DNA of 64,000 nt from Craterostigma plantagineum (taxonomy: Eukaryota > Streptophyta > Magnoliopsida > Lamiales > Linderniaceae): the NCBI GenBank assembly GCA_027422505.1, contig JAPQWV010000298.1, forward strand, positions 558,001 to 622,000, given 5' to 3'. Positions 1 through 11,532 of the stretch are shown here, one piece after another. The position numbers and the translations under genes are program-made. The first letter of the stretch is position 1, and every line of letters begins with the position of its first letter. The notes under the pieces are model-generated. The model saw only the letters and a program-made list of their open reading frames with translations, ran no database searches and was not told where the DNA came from.

Positions 1-525
1 AGACCATGAAAATTTACGACAACTATCATGTTTACAGATCCAAAGTTTGGGCATAAAGGTAGATAATTTTATCTATAACACTTGAACTAATTATGTTTTA
101 TAGGTCCTCAATATTAGTATATGCTTTACGTGGTACTACATGAATTAGGTGACTTTTAATGGTTAGATAAATCCAAGGAAGTTTTCGGCTTTAGAACCAT
201 CTTTCAACGTCTTATGACTTGTGAGTGGACAAGGGTTTAGAACCAAATTCTTTCAGCTTTCGAAGGTCATCATGTGTAGAAAACCCTACATTCCTTAAAG
301 TTCGAATTTAGAGTGTATCTTTTTCTGGGTTTGGAATAATTTTTTAAGCCGATCTTAATGATATATGTATTTCATTGTTAGGGTTTTTTGAAGGAATCGA
401 GCGATTTTACGTGTTTCGAGTCTTAGAATATTATAATATCATATTCGGGCGATTTACCTTTGTATAAGTATCGATCGATTTAGGATAATACAAGGAGTTT
501 CGATCTGATTGAGAAAATTGCCGTG

Positions 526-560
<35 letters not shown>

Positions 561-2040
561 TATATATATATTTATATATATATATATATAGGATTTAAAT
601 TTTAGGAAATTGGGTGATTCCATTTAATGTGATTATCGAACGATTTTAGTTGTTCAAGCCTCAGAATATTGTACTATCATAGTCGGACGAATTAGGGAAT
701 TATAACTCTTATAATAATTTAATGAAGTTTAACACTATTCGATCGAATTGGGGAATCGCCGAGCTACGCACCACAATCGGGCGATTGGGATCTTAAATTA
801 CACTCTCGGCGAAATTAGACTTTTAGGCTAGCCATGGAATCGGGCGACTCGAGAATTGGATAAGAACTCGGCGAAATTTGTTTTCCTGCATGCATGAATC
901 GGCCGAAACTAATTTCCATGCATGCTCAAGTCGGGCGATCTAAGTCATACTTAGAATATTTTTAATAATTTCTAATATAATTACTTAGACTGCAGAGTTT
1001 GAAGGTTAGTACAAATACTAATAATATTTATTATATTCAGAGGATCGATATATAGGGACTACGCCGGACCTCTTATTTGGTGATAGCGGGAGGACAGGTA
1101 CGTGGATCATCCATATACAATGCGTGAACACATCTGTGAATTATGTGTTTTCATGTGATTCGATGATTTTCTTGACTTACGTGACTTACGTGATTTACGT
1201 GTTTTACCTGTTTTACGTACGTTTCATATAAATCATGTTTCTATGTAATTTCATATATATGGATGGCACGTGCATATCACGTCAGGGTAAGAGATGGTTG
1301 TACTGTAGTGATGACGGTGATGATTTGAGATAGTGACGTACGGGGTAGAATGAGATGTTTGTGACTGGTGACTCTTAGAGGAGTCGAGGTTGGGCTCTCT
1401 GGGCACCTGGCGGAGACAGGCGTGACCGATCTGTCTACTCGGGCGTGATCGTTCCGAGGTGCATACCGCCGGATGAGATATTGATGTGACCTGATAGGAG
1501 GCCATTGGCGTGATCGTCCAGTGCACTATCAGTGTATGCTTTTGGTGCGGAGCGACCCGGTAGGAGGCCATTGGCATGATCGCCAGTGCACTACCAGGGT
1601 AGGCTTCCGCGAGAGTTGGGGGTGGCCTCCCAGTAGTCTTTGCGCGCGAAGGTGTCGAGCCTAACGTAGGGCCCTGTATTGTGTGAAATAGGAATGTGGA
1701 AAAAGAAGAGTGTGCATTATATCATGTTGTGAGATATGGGGTTGGGGTTGAGTGCACACTTGCATACATGCATTTTATTCATCTACTGGGCAAAGTGCTC
1801 AGTGTTTACGTGTTGTAGGTACTGAGTCTGACTCTGATACGCGTCGAGACTGAGGCGGCTGGTGGCGGTGCTCCACGGACTTTTGAGGGCGGAGCGGTAC
1901 ATGGATGAAGACCTGTGGAGCGGCTTTAGGGTTTTTGATCTTTTTATATTTTGGGGCTTCAGCCCATGTATAGCAATGACGTTGAAGACAGATTTTTATA
2001 TTAGTGTATATTACTTAGGAAAAAGTTTAAATTAGACGGG
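1..2040 (+). repeat. 5' LTR of element A (right part)
   Basis: Aligns base for base with 3680-5735. Relative to the 3' copy it has a deletion of about 57 bases after AATTCTTTCAGCTTT (near 263), a longer TA microsatellite, and scattered substitutions; identity looks like 97-99% by eye. Similarity stops abruptly after AGACGGGCC at about 2040. The last 66 or so bases of the LTR and the primer-binding site are therefore missing, replaced by unrelated sequence. About 585 bases of the LTR should lie left of the window. Short open frames inside (for example minus 1251-1577) recur in the other LTR and are not genes. Confidence 0.85.
526..590. repeat. TA microsatellite
   Basis: An almost pure TA run with a few interruptions, lying in the LTR of element A. 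The equivalent site in the other LTR (4253-4282) is about half as long, so the run has changed length since insertion. Confidence 0.9.
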
Positions 2041-2644
2041 CCTGATGGTTTTTTTTCAACATTAAGAAAGCTTTCGGTTTATTAGGGTGGCTAAATAATT
2101 TTAGTGGTAAATCTTATTGATAAGCTCAGAAAGTTCTTGGGAAACATCAACAAAGTTTTTCGCTACTTGGCATGTGTATTTAGTTTTCGACACCATTTAT
2201 TTTATATAGAAGAGTTCGGCATTTTTTTTACAGTGTTCGGTAACCTAATGTTGATGACATTAGTTTTTGGCTTGCAATAAAAGTTTTCATTGGGCCTTCG
2301 GTATTTAGGGGTTTGAAACCCAAAAGTTTTCGGCATGAATTTATTTTCGGGAGTTTATCAGTTAAATTATTTCGAGTGAATAAATTTTTGGAATTTCGAA
2401 AGGATTATCTTTGGTGAACATAGGGAAATGTTTTTTTTTAGAATTTTGAGGGATGACCTTTAGTGAACTTTGGAGGAGCTGGAATATTTTGAGGAAAATA
2501 ATTAGGTACGTATAATACTGCATTTTATTCAAGTATGCCTAGAGTGCGCAGCGGAAGTGTGGTAGGAATGTGAATACGTATGCCTAGAGAATATGGAAAA
2601 TATGTGGGCGAATCCAAACAGAGAAAAATTGTTGATCCTAGTAA
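2041..2644. other. Internal sequence of element A without a recognisable gene
   Basis: T-rich sequence between the broken 5' LTR and the integrase remnant. I see no open frame of note, no primer-binding site and no similarity to gag or RT. It is either badly decayed internal sequence or filler left by the deletion that removed most of the element. Confidence 0.5.
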
Positions 2645-3058
2645 GCTGGGCCACATATTTAAATGTGTCGCCTAAATTTAGTGGGAAAGGGCAAGTTGAG
2701 TCCCAAATACATAGGCCCGTTCATATTTCTTAAACGCGTCGCCGAAGTAGCGTACCAATTAGAATTGCCGGCTTCATTATCACAAATTTACGACGTATTT
2801 CACGTATCGACATTACAAAAATACGTCGCAGACCCAAACCACGTGATCCAGAACGAGCTATTTTACCAACAACTCAAGCCTGACTTGAGTTACGAAGAGA
2901 GGCCAGTAGAAATTTTGATGTACGAATCTAAATGACTCCGGAATAAAACAATTCCGTTAGTTAAGGTTTTGTGGCGGAATCAATTAATTGAGGAAGTCAC
3001 GTGGGAACGTGAGGATGATATGAGAATTCGTTATCCCGAATTATTCCAGTCGGCATAA
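2645..3058 (+). pseudogene. Integrase C-terminus and chromodomain-like tail, element A
   Basis: The translated segment has the GKLSPKYIGPF motif that closes the plant chromovirus integrase core, then VAYQLELPASL, DVFHVSTLQKYV, and a tail VLWRNQ, VTWERE, IRYPELF typical of the CHROMO-type C-terminus. It aligns closely with element B at 11140-11498. The frame has a TGA at 2933-2935 where element B keeps an open codon, then reads on in the same frame to a TAA at 3056-3058. Everything upstream (gag, protease, RT, RNase H, integrase core) is missing, so this is a non-functional remnant. In intact elements this tail guides integration towards chromatin marks. Confidence 0.8.
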
Positions 3059-3080
3059 TTTCGGGGACGAAATTCTTTTA

Positions 3081-3092
3081 AGGAGAGGAGGA
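3081..3092 (+). promoter_or_regulatory. Polypurine tract, element A
   Basis: AGGAGAGGAGGA immediately precedes the LTR start TGTAATACCC. This is the position and composition expected for the plus-strand DNA priming site. Confidence 0.8.
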
Positions 3093-4252
3093 TGTAATAC
3101 CCGTAAAATTTAATATGGGATATTTGACGTAATTAAATTATGCAATTTTGTGAATTAAGACTAGGATAAATTAATTAAAGTCTCGAAACGAGTATAGTTT
3201 TAAAATAATATTTGAAACAAAAATATAAATTGTGCCAACTTCTAATTAATTCAAGACTTAACGAAGGGATTATTCAAACATTTAAATAACAAGAGAACAA
3301 AACTTTGGGTTATAAGTAATTGGGCTTCCAATAACAAGGCCCAAATCCTAGAAATGTAATAATAGGTAGTTAAGGTAAAACCACCATCGATCAAGTTGTC
3401 TAATCATCATTCTCGAAAATTGTACCTTAGTGTATATCTATAGCTCATGAGTGAAATAGGATCTGATAATCACAAGATACGAGGGAGGAGAAGAAACGAG
3501 AGAAAACCCTCCTAAACGAAAGCCAAAGGGAGCTGAAGGTGTTTAGTCGAGAATAAGAAAGTGCACAACATAGGGAGCTTAGTAATTCAGGGAGCTGAGT
3601 TTCGAATTAAGGTACATAAATTACTTACTAAGTTAGCATACTTAAAGTAGTTTCGTTAGTGTTGTATGGTTATGTGAAGACCATGAAAATTTACAACTAT
3701 CATGTTTACAGATCCAAAGTTTGGGCATAAAGGTAGATAATTTTATCTATAACACTTGAACTAATTATGTTTTATATGTCCTCAATATTAGTATATGCTT
3801 TACGTGGTACTACATGAATTAGGTGACTTAATGGTTAGAATAAATCCAAGGAAGTTTCCGGCTTTAGAACCATCTTTCAACGTCTTATGACTTGTGAGTG
3901 GACAAGGGTTTAGAACCAAATTCTTTCAGCTTTAAGTTATGCAGCCTTCGGTATGAATTATTTTAATTAGAGAACACTAGGAGGTTTCGAAGGTCATCCT
4001 GTGTAGAAAACCCTACATTCCTTCAAGTTCGAATTTAGAGTGTATCTTTTTCTGGGTTTGGAATAATTTTCTAAGCCGATCTTAATGATATATGAATTTC
4101 ATTGTTAGGGTTTTTTGAAGGAATCGAGCGATTTTACGTGTTTCGAGTCTTAGAATATTATAATATCATATTCGGGCGATTTACCTTTGTATAAGTATCG
4201 ATCGATTTAGGATAATACAAGGAGTTTCGATCTGATTGAGAAAATTGCCGTG

Positions 4253-4285
<33 letters not shown>

Positions 4286-5801
4286 TTAAATTTTAGGAAA
4301 TTGGGTGATTCCATTTCATGTGATTATCGAACGATTTTAGTTGTTCAAGCCTCAGAATATTGTACTATCATAGTCGGACGAATTAGGGAATTATAACTCT
4401 TATAATAATTTAATGAAGCTTAACACTATTCGATCGAATTGGGGAATCTCCGAGCTACGCACCACAATCGGGCGATTGGGATCTTAAATTACACTCTCGG
4501 CGAAATTAGACTTTAAGGCTAGCCATGGAATCGGGCGACTCGAGAATTGGATAAGAACTCGGCGAAATTTGTTTTCCTGCATGCATGAATCGGCCGAAAC
4601 TAATTTCCATGCATGCTCAAGTCGGGCGATCTAAGTCATACTTAGAATATTTTAATAATTTCTAATATAATTATCTTAGACTGCAGAGTTTGAAGGTTAG
4701 TACAAATACTAATAATATTTATTATATTCAGAGGATCGATATATAGGGACTACGCCGGACCTATTATTTGGTGATAGCGGGATGACAGGTAGGTGGATCA
4801 TCCATATACAATGCGTAAACACATCTGTGAATTATGTGTTTTCATGTTATTCGATGATTTTCGTGACTTACGTGACTTACGTGATTTACGTGTTTTACCT
4901 GTTTTACGTACGTTTCATATAAATCATGTTTCTATGTAATTTCATATATATGCATGACACGTGCATATCACGTCAGGGTAAGAGATAGTTGTACCGTAGT
5001 GATGACGGTGATTATTTGAGATAGTGACGTACGGGGTGGAATGAGATGTTTGTGACTGGTGACTCTTAGAAGAGTCGAGGTTGGGCTCACTGGGCACCTG
5101 GCGGAGACAGGCGTGATCGATCTGTCTACTCGGGCGTGATCGTTCCGAGGTGCATACCGCCGGATGAGATATTGATGTGACCTGATAGGAGGCCATTGGC
5201 GTGATCGTCCAGTGCACTATCAGTGTATGCTTTTGGTGCGGAGCGATCCGGTAGGAGGCCATTGGCGTGATCGTCCAGTGCACTACCAGGGTAGGCTGCC
5301 GCGAGACTTGGGGGTGGCCTCCCAGTAGTCTTTGCGCGCGAAGGTGTCGAGCCTAACCTAGGGCCCTGTATTGTGTGAAATAGGAATGTGGAAAAAGAAT
5401 AGTGTGCATTATATCATGTTGTGAGATATGGGGTTGGGGTTGAGTGGAGTGCACACTTGCATACATACATTTTATTCACCTACTGGGCAAAGTGCTCAGT
5501 GTTTACGTGTTGTAGGTACTGAGTCTGACGCTGATACGCGTCGAGATTGAGGCGGCTGGTGGCGGTGCTCCACGGACTTTTGAGGGCGGAGCGGTACATG
5601 GATGAAGACCTGTGGAGCGGCTTTAGGGTTTTTGTTCTTTTTATATTTTGGGGCTTCGGCCCATGTATAGCAATGACGTTGAAGACATATTTTTATATTA
5701 GTGTATATTATTTAGGAAAAAGTTTTAATTAGACGGGCCTTCCGCGGCTTACGTTGCGGAAATCCGCCACTAATCTTAATTAGAAAAGTAGGGTCGCCAC
5801 A
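3093..5801 (+). repeat. 3' LTR of element A (complete, 2709 bp)
   Basis: Begins TGTAATACCC directly after the polypurine tract and ends GCCACA. From about 3680 on it matches 1-2040. The U3 part contains about fourteen variants of a dyad motif AATCGGGCGATT (about 4120-4660). The sequence after the end, GTAGGAAATTCCC, resumes element B's LTR. Confidence 0.88.
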
Positions 5802-6892
5802 GTAGGAAATTCCCAACGCCGTAACTACACCTAGCTTGGACGACAGGTAAGTGGGAATTCCAACTACAATACATAATTTATTTGTATATGCTTGAATTAC
5901 GTGACTATGTGCTTGGATGTTTATATTATTACGTGAATTTATTTGACATGTTTCTGCATGATAAATGTTTACGATATTAATTCACATTGCATATTCGTGT
6001 GCATGCACGAGACACTTGGGGTTTTTGTGAGATGAGCATGCACAGTATTTATCGCCTGAGGGCGAATGATATTTGCCGATATAGGCGTTTGATGTCGACT
6101 CACAGTTGAGTCATGGCTACTTCTATGGCACCATGACGGCGTGGTGCGTTGTCGTTTATATTATATATTTATTTGGGCTTCTGCCCTGTTTACTTTATTT
6201 GGGTTGATGCCCTGATAGTGGAGGGATGCGACCTGGAGGGTGCGACCTGGGAAGGAGCGACCTAGGGGGAAACCCTAGCGTAGACTAACCAGCGTAGGCT
6301 ACCAGCGTGGGCTACCGCACGGCAGAGGGGACGACCTGGGAGGGTGCGACCTAGGGAAACCTAGCGTAGGCTACCCGGCGTAGGTGGCTACCATGTTGAT
6401 CCGTGTTGGATTAGAGCTCTTTATGGTGCATAGCAAGTTAGCTGAGGGCCCTGAGAGATATGAGATCAAGTTTGATTTACGATGTGTGAGATGCATTGGC
6501 GCGGATGCCTTTGCGGGGTTTTCACGTTCACGACATTGCATATTCCTACTTACTGAGCTTTATAGCTCACCCCTTACTTTATGTGTTGTAGGTGCGCGCG
6601 ACCACGGTACGTGATCGCTTTTGATGGCAAGGTTTACCTTTTTGAAGCTTCCAGCGACTTTTGGGGGTGGTGTGTACATAGATGCGACCTGTGTGACGGG
6701 CGCTAGGGTTTCTTTTGCTGCGTCTACCCTCGTATGTAATTAGGCCTGGGATGACATTTTGACTTGTACAGAATAATATTCCTTTATATAAAAGGAAAAA
6801 TTTAATACGCATTTTCGCGTATTCTTTACTTTATATTATATTTAGTCACGTAAGATAACGTTAGAATGGTTAGTAGGTGGCGGGGCGCCACA
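5802..6892 (+). repeat. 5' LTR of element B (right part)
   Basis: Matches 13419-14308 and ends GGGGCGCCACA two bases before the primer-binding site. Compared with the 3' LTR it carries about 200 extra bases (around 6210-6440), largely a minisatellite. Small open frames here (6384-6614 and others) are LTR sequence, not genes. Confidence 0.85.
6215..6395 (+). repeat. LTR minisatellite of GAGCGACCTAGGG and AGCGTAGGCTACC units
   Basis: Two short units alternate: variants of GGAGCGACCTGGG and of CAGCGTAGGCTACC. The block is missing from B's own 3' LTR near 13830, but is present in inverse complement and expanded form in solo LTR G (38935-39160). Confidence 0.75.
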
Positions 6893-6894
6893 TG

Positions 6895-6906
6895 TGGTAT
6901 CAGAGC
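6895..6906 (+). other. Primer-binding site, element B
   Basis: TGGTATCAGAGC lies two bases after the LTR end. It is complementary to the 3' end of plant initiator tRNA-Met, the usual minus-strand primer of this lineage. Confidence 0.9.
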
Positions 6907-7050
6907 TTTGGTTGCAGGTTCTGTAGACTGTCTATGTACACACACTCGAAAGCGTGGAAGCAGCCTTGCTAGTAAGTTTTTATTTCTGTGATTTTTGTTT
7001 TTGTTGCATAATTTATTGGCCTTAGGGACGTCAGGGTAGGAATATTTACG

Positions 7051-8100
7051 ATGAGTAGAACAAGAAGTGAAGGTAGTGGGAGCTCCGATCGAGGTAAAGA
7101 ACCCGCAACACCGACCGATAATCGTGACGCTGCTATTCTCCAACTTATGGAGTTAGTGCGTCAGCAATCTGCTCAGATCCAAGAATTAATCCATCAATGA
7201 AACACTGAGGGACAACAAAATAGCGGATTTTCCCTCGCAGAAAGAATTGAGATCGTTGGAGAAAGGTTTTGCAAACTCAATCCACCTACATTAGAAGACG
7301 CAATTGACCCCCCGTCAGCGGAGGATTGGCTTCGAACCCTTGAAAGCATGTTTCAGTACAGCCGCATCCCTGAGGAAGGGAAAGTGTTATGTGCTGCATA
7401 TCTACTGCGGGGAAGTGCAGGCCATTGGTGGGACACCATCTTGGCAATCGAGGACCCGATCACGATGAGCTGGGATCGCTTCAAATAACTTTTCAGGAGC
7501 AAATACTTTACCGCGCCAGTTCGAGCCCAGAGAATGAACGAGTTCATTAACCTGCGACAAGGGACAATGACGGTGGCTGAGTATATCAAAAAATTTGAAC
7601 AATTGTCGAGGTTTGCCACCCACTTGGTAAGCACTGATGCCCTGAAGATCGAACGCTTTTTGGAGTTCCTGAGGCCAGAATTGTATCGCGATGTGAATAT
7701 GGCCGGGCTTCAGGGAGTCACTTATGCACAGGCCGCAGAACGGGCTCTAGTAGCCGAACAAGCCGAGACCAGAATTATCTGTGCACAAGAAGCAAAGAGA
7801 AAATTTGTGCAAGGAACACGTGGAGTGGAGGAAACCAGAAGAAACGATTTTTCTCGAAGGGCACAAAGCCTAATTTCCAGAATAGACCTGGACCACCACA
7901 ACAACCAAATCAGATGCCACCAAGGTTTCCCGCACCGGTACCAAATTGTCCAAGGTGTGGGAGACGACATTTTGGCAATTGTCCTCCACAGACTAATAAC
8001 TGTTTCAGATGCGGAAGGCCAGGACATTATGCGAAACAGTGCCCAGAAAATACCTCTGGAAGTCAAGCCGCAGGCCAGACGAGACCACCGACCGTACCCG
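7051..8100 (+). pseudogene. gag of element B
   Basis: Starts with ATG at 7051. The frame has stops at 7198-7200 and 7486-7488, then stays open to about 7870, where a frameshift moves the reading into the frame holding the nucleocapsid. Visible parts are a retrotransposon gag core (AEDWLRTLESMF, AGHWWDTI, FTAPVRAQRMNEF, MTVAEYIKKFEQL), a [12 protein letters not shown] knuckle typical of plant chromoviruses, and a canonical knuckle [14 protein letters not shown]. The intact protein would form the virus-like particle and package the RNA. Two nonsense codons and one frameshift make this copy non-functional. Confidence 0.85.
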
Positions 8101-9993
8101 CCCGAGTATATACCATGACATCCGAGGAAGCAGAGACCGACCCGTCAGTAGTAGCAGGTACCTTATCTATACATCATACCCCGACATGCATATTAATAGA
8201 CTCAGAAGCCACGCATTCATTTGCATCATCTAATTATGTGGCGAGACTCGGGATTACACCTCAGCAATCCGATTGTGAGTATAACATAACCATTCCACAT
8301 GGGACTTCAACCCGGGATAGCCTAATCTTACGAGATTGCCCAGTATTAGTTAGTAATAGAGAACTACCTGTAGACCTTATAATCATTATGATGAACGATT
8401 ATGAAGTAATCTTAGGAATGGATTGGCTGTCTAAATATGGGGCTGTGATCAATTGTAACCATAAGACAGTCACGTTCAGCTTAGAGAAAAGTGAACCGTT
8501 CGTCTTTACTGGAACGGCTAAAGGTAAAGGTATTCCGAAGATTTCAGCATTGAAGGCACGACGTTTGATCAAGGTGGGATGTGAAGCCTACCTCGTATTC
8601 GCAATAACATCAGAGGAACGCTTGTCCCCGAAATTAGAAGAGATTCTCGTAGTACGAGAATTTCCCGACGTTTTTCCAGAAGATTTACCAGGAATTCCTC
8701 CTGATAGTGAGATCCAATTCACGATCGATTTAATACCAAGAGCTGCACCAATTTCGGAGGCTCCTTACCGGTTAGCTCCAACCGAATTGAAGGAACTGAA
8801 AGAGCAGCTAGATAAATTATTACAGAAGGGATTCATTCAGCCTAGTTTCTCACCATGGGGAGCACCAATGCTGTTTGTTAAAAAGAAGGACGGATCAATG
8901 CGACTATGTATTGATTACAGAGAACTGAATAAGATCATTATCAAGAACAAGTACCCTCTACCGAGAATTGATGATCTATTTGATCAATTACAAGGCGCGA
9001 CAGTATTCTCGAAGATAGATCTACGATCGGGGTATCATCAGTTAAAGATTCGAGAATAGGACATTCCAAAGACCGCCTTCAGTACAAGATATGGACACTA
9101 CGAATTCTTAGTCATGCCTTTCGGGCTGACTAACGCGCCAGCAGCATTTATGAATCTGATGAATCGCGTGTTCAAGCCGTTTCTGGATAAATTCATCATC
9201 GTATTTATTGATGACATCCTTATCTATTCTAAGACGAAGGAGGAACATGAACGACACTTGAAGATCGTTCTTGAGATATTACGAGAAAAAGAGTTATACG
9301 CTAAATTCAAGAAATGCGAGTTCTGGATGAATCAAGTCGCATTCTTAGGACATGTTATCTCGGGAGCAGGAATTTCCGTAGACCCAAGCAAGATCGAAGC
9401 TATAAATAGCTGGCCCCAACCAACCAATGTCACCGAAGTACGTAGTTTTCTTGGCCTAGCCGTGTATTACAGAAAGTTTATTAAAGACTTCTCAAAGATC
9501 GCCTCGACATTAACGAAGTTGACGAAAAAGAATGCCCCATTTCACTGGAGCGACGAATGCGAACAGAGTTTTCAGGAGTTAAAGAGACGACTCACCTCGG
9601 CCCCAGTTCTGACGATACGCACAGGACCAGAGGATTTTCAGTATACAACGATGCTTCGAAAAATGGTCTGGGATGTGTGTTAATGCAAAATGGGAACGTG
9701 CTTGCGTATGCTTCCCGACACAGTTAAAAGAATATGAAATGAATTACCCGACTCATGATTTGGAGCTCGCCGTAGTAGTTTTTGCTTTGAAGATCTGGAG
9801 GCACTACCTTACGGTGAAAGATGCGAAATTTACACAGACCAAGAGTCTGAAGTACTTCTTCACACAAAAGGAGTTAAATATGAGGCAGCGACGGTGGCTG
9901 GAGCTTGTTAAAGATTATATTGCGTAATCAATTACCATCCAGGCAAAGCAAATGTGGTCGCCGACGCATTAAGCCGAAAAGCTGTGAGCGCGG
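8101..9993 (+). pseudogene. Protease, reverse transcriptase and RNase H of element B
   Basis: The protease motif reads IDSEATHSF where the family usually has Asp-Ser-Gly, so the active-site loop is altered. RT motifs follow: [22 protein letters not shown], a TAG at 9057-9059, then [12 protein letters not shown], the catalytic [11 protein letters not shown] and [11 protein letters not shown]. RNase H needs frame changes: the [11 protein letters not shown] segment is in a different frame from the RT (near 9640), and the next part, ending in the VVADALSRK linker (near 9970), is in another. The enzyme would copy the RNA genome into DNA inside the particle. One stop and at least three frameshifts leave it inactive. 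Confidence 0.85.
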
Positions 9994-9999
9994 AGCTAC

Positions 10000-11498
10000 A
10001 ACAACTCGAAGTGGAAAGTACAAATTGGCGAGGTTGAAACACGGTTGGCAGCGTTAACCCTTCAACCTACACTGTTAGAATGAATTCGGCAGGCACAAGA
10101 AAAGGACGAATTTTACTTAAAAATCAAAGGCACACAAGCGGAGCAAATGCCGTCTGTTTTCGAAATACGAGGAGATGGAGGCTTATATTATAGAAGTCGT
10201 TTATACGTTCCCAACGATACGGAGCTTCGAAAGATTACGGAAGCACATACTACAGTCTATTCCATACACCCAGAGCGACAAAAATGTATAGAGACCTGCG
10301 AGTCAATTATTGGTGGCCAGGAATGAAAAGAGAAATAGCGACATTTGTAAGTCATTGTTTGACTTGCCAACAGATAAAAGCAGAACACCAACGACCCGGC
10401 AGGGACATTACAATCCTTGCCAGTACCTGAGTGGAAATGGGATCACATCACAATGGACTTCGTCGTCGGCTTGCCGAAAACAGTAAAAGCCATGACGCTA
10501 TTTGGGTCATAGTTGATCGATTGACTAAGTCTGCCCACTTTTTACCGATCAACTCGACATTTTCACTGGAGCGATACGCAGAAATATATGTGCAAGAAAT
10601 AGTTCGACTCCACGGAGTTCCAATTTCAATTATTTCCAACCGAGATTCGAGGTTCCTCTCTAAGTTCTGGATGAGCCTGTAGAAGCAATGGGAACCAAAC
10701 TTTCTTTTAGTACTGCCTATCATCCCCAAACTGACGGGCAGTCAGAACAAACAATCCAGACATTGGAAGATATGTTAAGGGCGTGCGTACTCGATTTTAA
10801 AGGGGACTGGAGCCGATATCTTCCATTGATCGAATTCTCTTACAACAACAGCTACCACGCGACGATTGGAATGGCTCCTTATGAAGCTATATACGGACGC
10901 AAATGCAGATCTCCGATTCATTGGGATGAAGTTGGCAAACGGGCGATATTAGGCCCTAATATGGTGCAAGAAATGACGGAGGCAATTTCAAAGATACGTG
11001 AAAGAATGAAAACGTCCCAGAGTAGACAGAAGAGTTACGCCGACCAAAGACGAAGACCATTGGAATTTACCATTGATGACTGGGTATTCTTAAAGGTTTC
11101 CCCAATGAAAGGCGTTAAACGATTTGGAAAGAAAGGAAAATTGAGTCCTAGATATATTGGACCGTTTAGATAAGGAAAGTTGGCGAAGTTGCTTACCAGC
11201 TAGAATTACCAGCGTCATTAGATCAGGTTCACGACGTCTTTCACATATCGACGTTACGAAAATACGTCGCAGATCCCAGTCATGTGTTGAATATTGAAAG
11301 TTTTCACCAACAGCTCAAGCCCGACTTGAGTTATGAGGAAAGATCGGTAGAAATTTTGATGCACGAAGTAAAGCAATTGCGGAATAAGGAGATCTCATTA
11401 GTAAAAGTATTGTGGCAGAATCAGTCAACAGAAGAGCCACATGGGAACGGGAAGATGACATGAGAAGTCGTTACCCTGGGTTATTTCTCACTGCCTGA
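10000..11498 (+). pseudogene. Integrase and CHROMO-type tail of element B
   Basis: The zinc-binding region (10200-10380) is split by frame changes. The catalytic core is clear: [13 protein letters not shown] (first Asp, about 10448), then IISNRDSRF where the second Asp motif normally lies, then HPQTDGQSE with the Glu (about 10730). A stop at 10680-10682 separates the second and third motifs. The GKKGKLSPRYIGPF motif is followed by a frameshift near 11170, and the CHROMO-like tail runs to a TGA at 11496-11498. It closely resembles the shorter remnant in element A. The protein is broken in at least three places. Confidence 0.85.
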
Positions 11499-11520
11499 TT
11501 TTGGGGGCGAAATCCTTTTT

Positions 11521-11532
11521 AAGGGGGGAGGA
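11521..11532 (+). promoter_or_regulatory. Polypurine tract, element B
   Basis: AAGGGGGGAGGA directly before the LTR start TGTAATACCC. It is slightly different from the tract of element A. Confidence 0.85.

Larger units (their letters stand above)
1..5801 (+). mobile_element. Ty3/Gypsy chromovirus element A, mostly deleted, left end outside window
   Basis: The first 2.04 kb and the stretch 3680-5735 are near-identical direct repeats, the two LTRs. Between them only about 1 kb of internal sequence survives, carrying just the integrase C-terminus and a chromodomain-like tail. The 3' LTR begins TGTAATACCC after a purine tract and ends GCCACA, the form seen in plant Tekay-like chromoviruses. Its right neighbour at 5802 continues exactly as the LTR of element B does at 13419, so A appears to have landed inside B's 5' LTR. 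The predicted target duplication is GTAGG (5802-5806), but the left copy lies outside the window and cannot be checked. Confidence 0.85.

Noticed and set aside
1..5740. The 2-kb direct repeat as a tandem duplication of genes
   Set aside because: One copy is preceded by a polypurine tract and integrase tail, and it starts TGTAATACCC and ends GCCACA. These are LTRs, and the small open frames inside are not genes.
5802..5806. GTAGG at both A/B (5802) and C/D (16374) as a shared target preference
   Set aside because: Two occurrences of a 5-base word can be chance, and neither duplication can be confirmed on the other side in this window.
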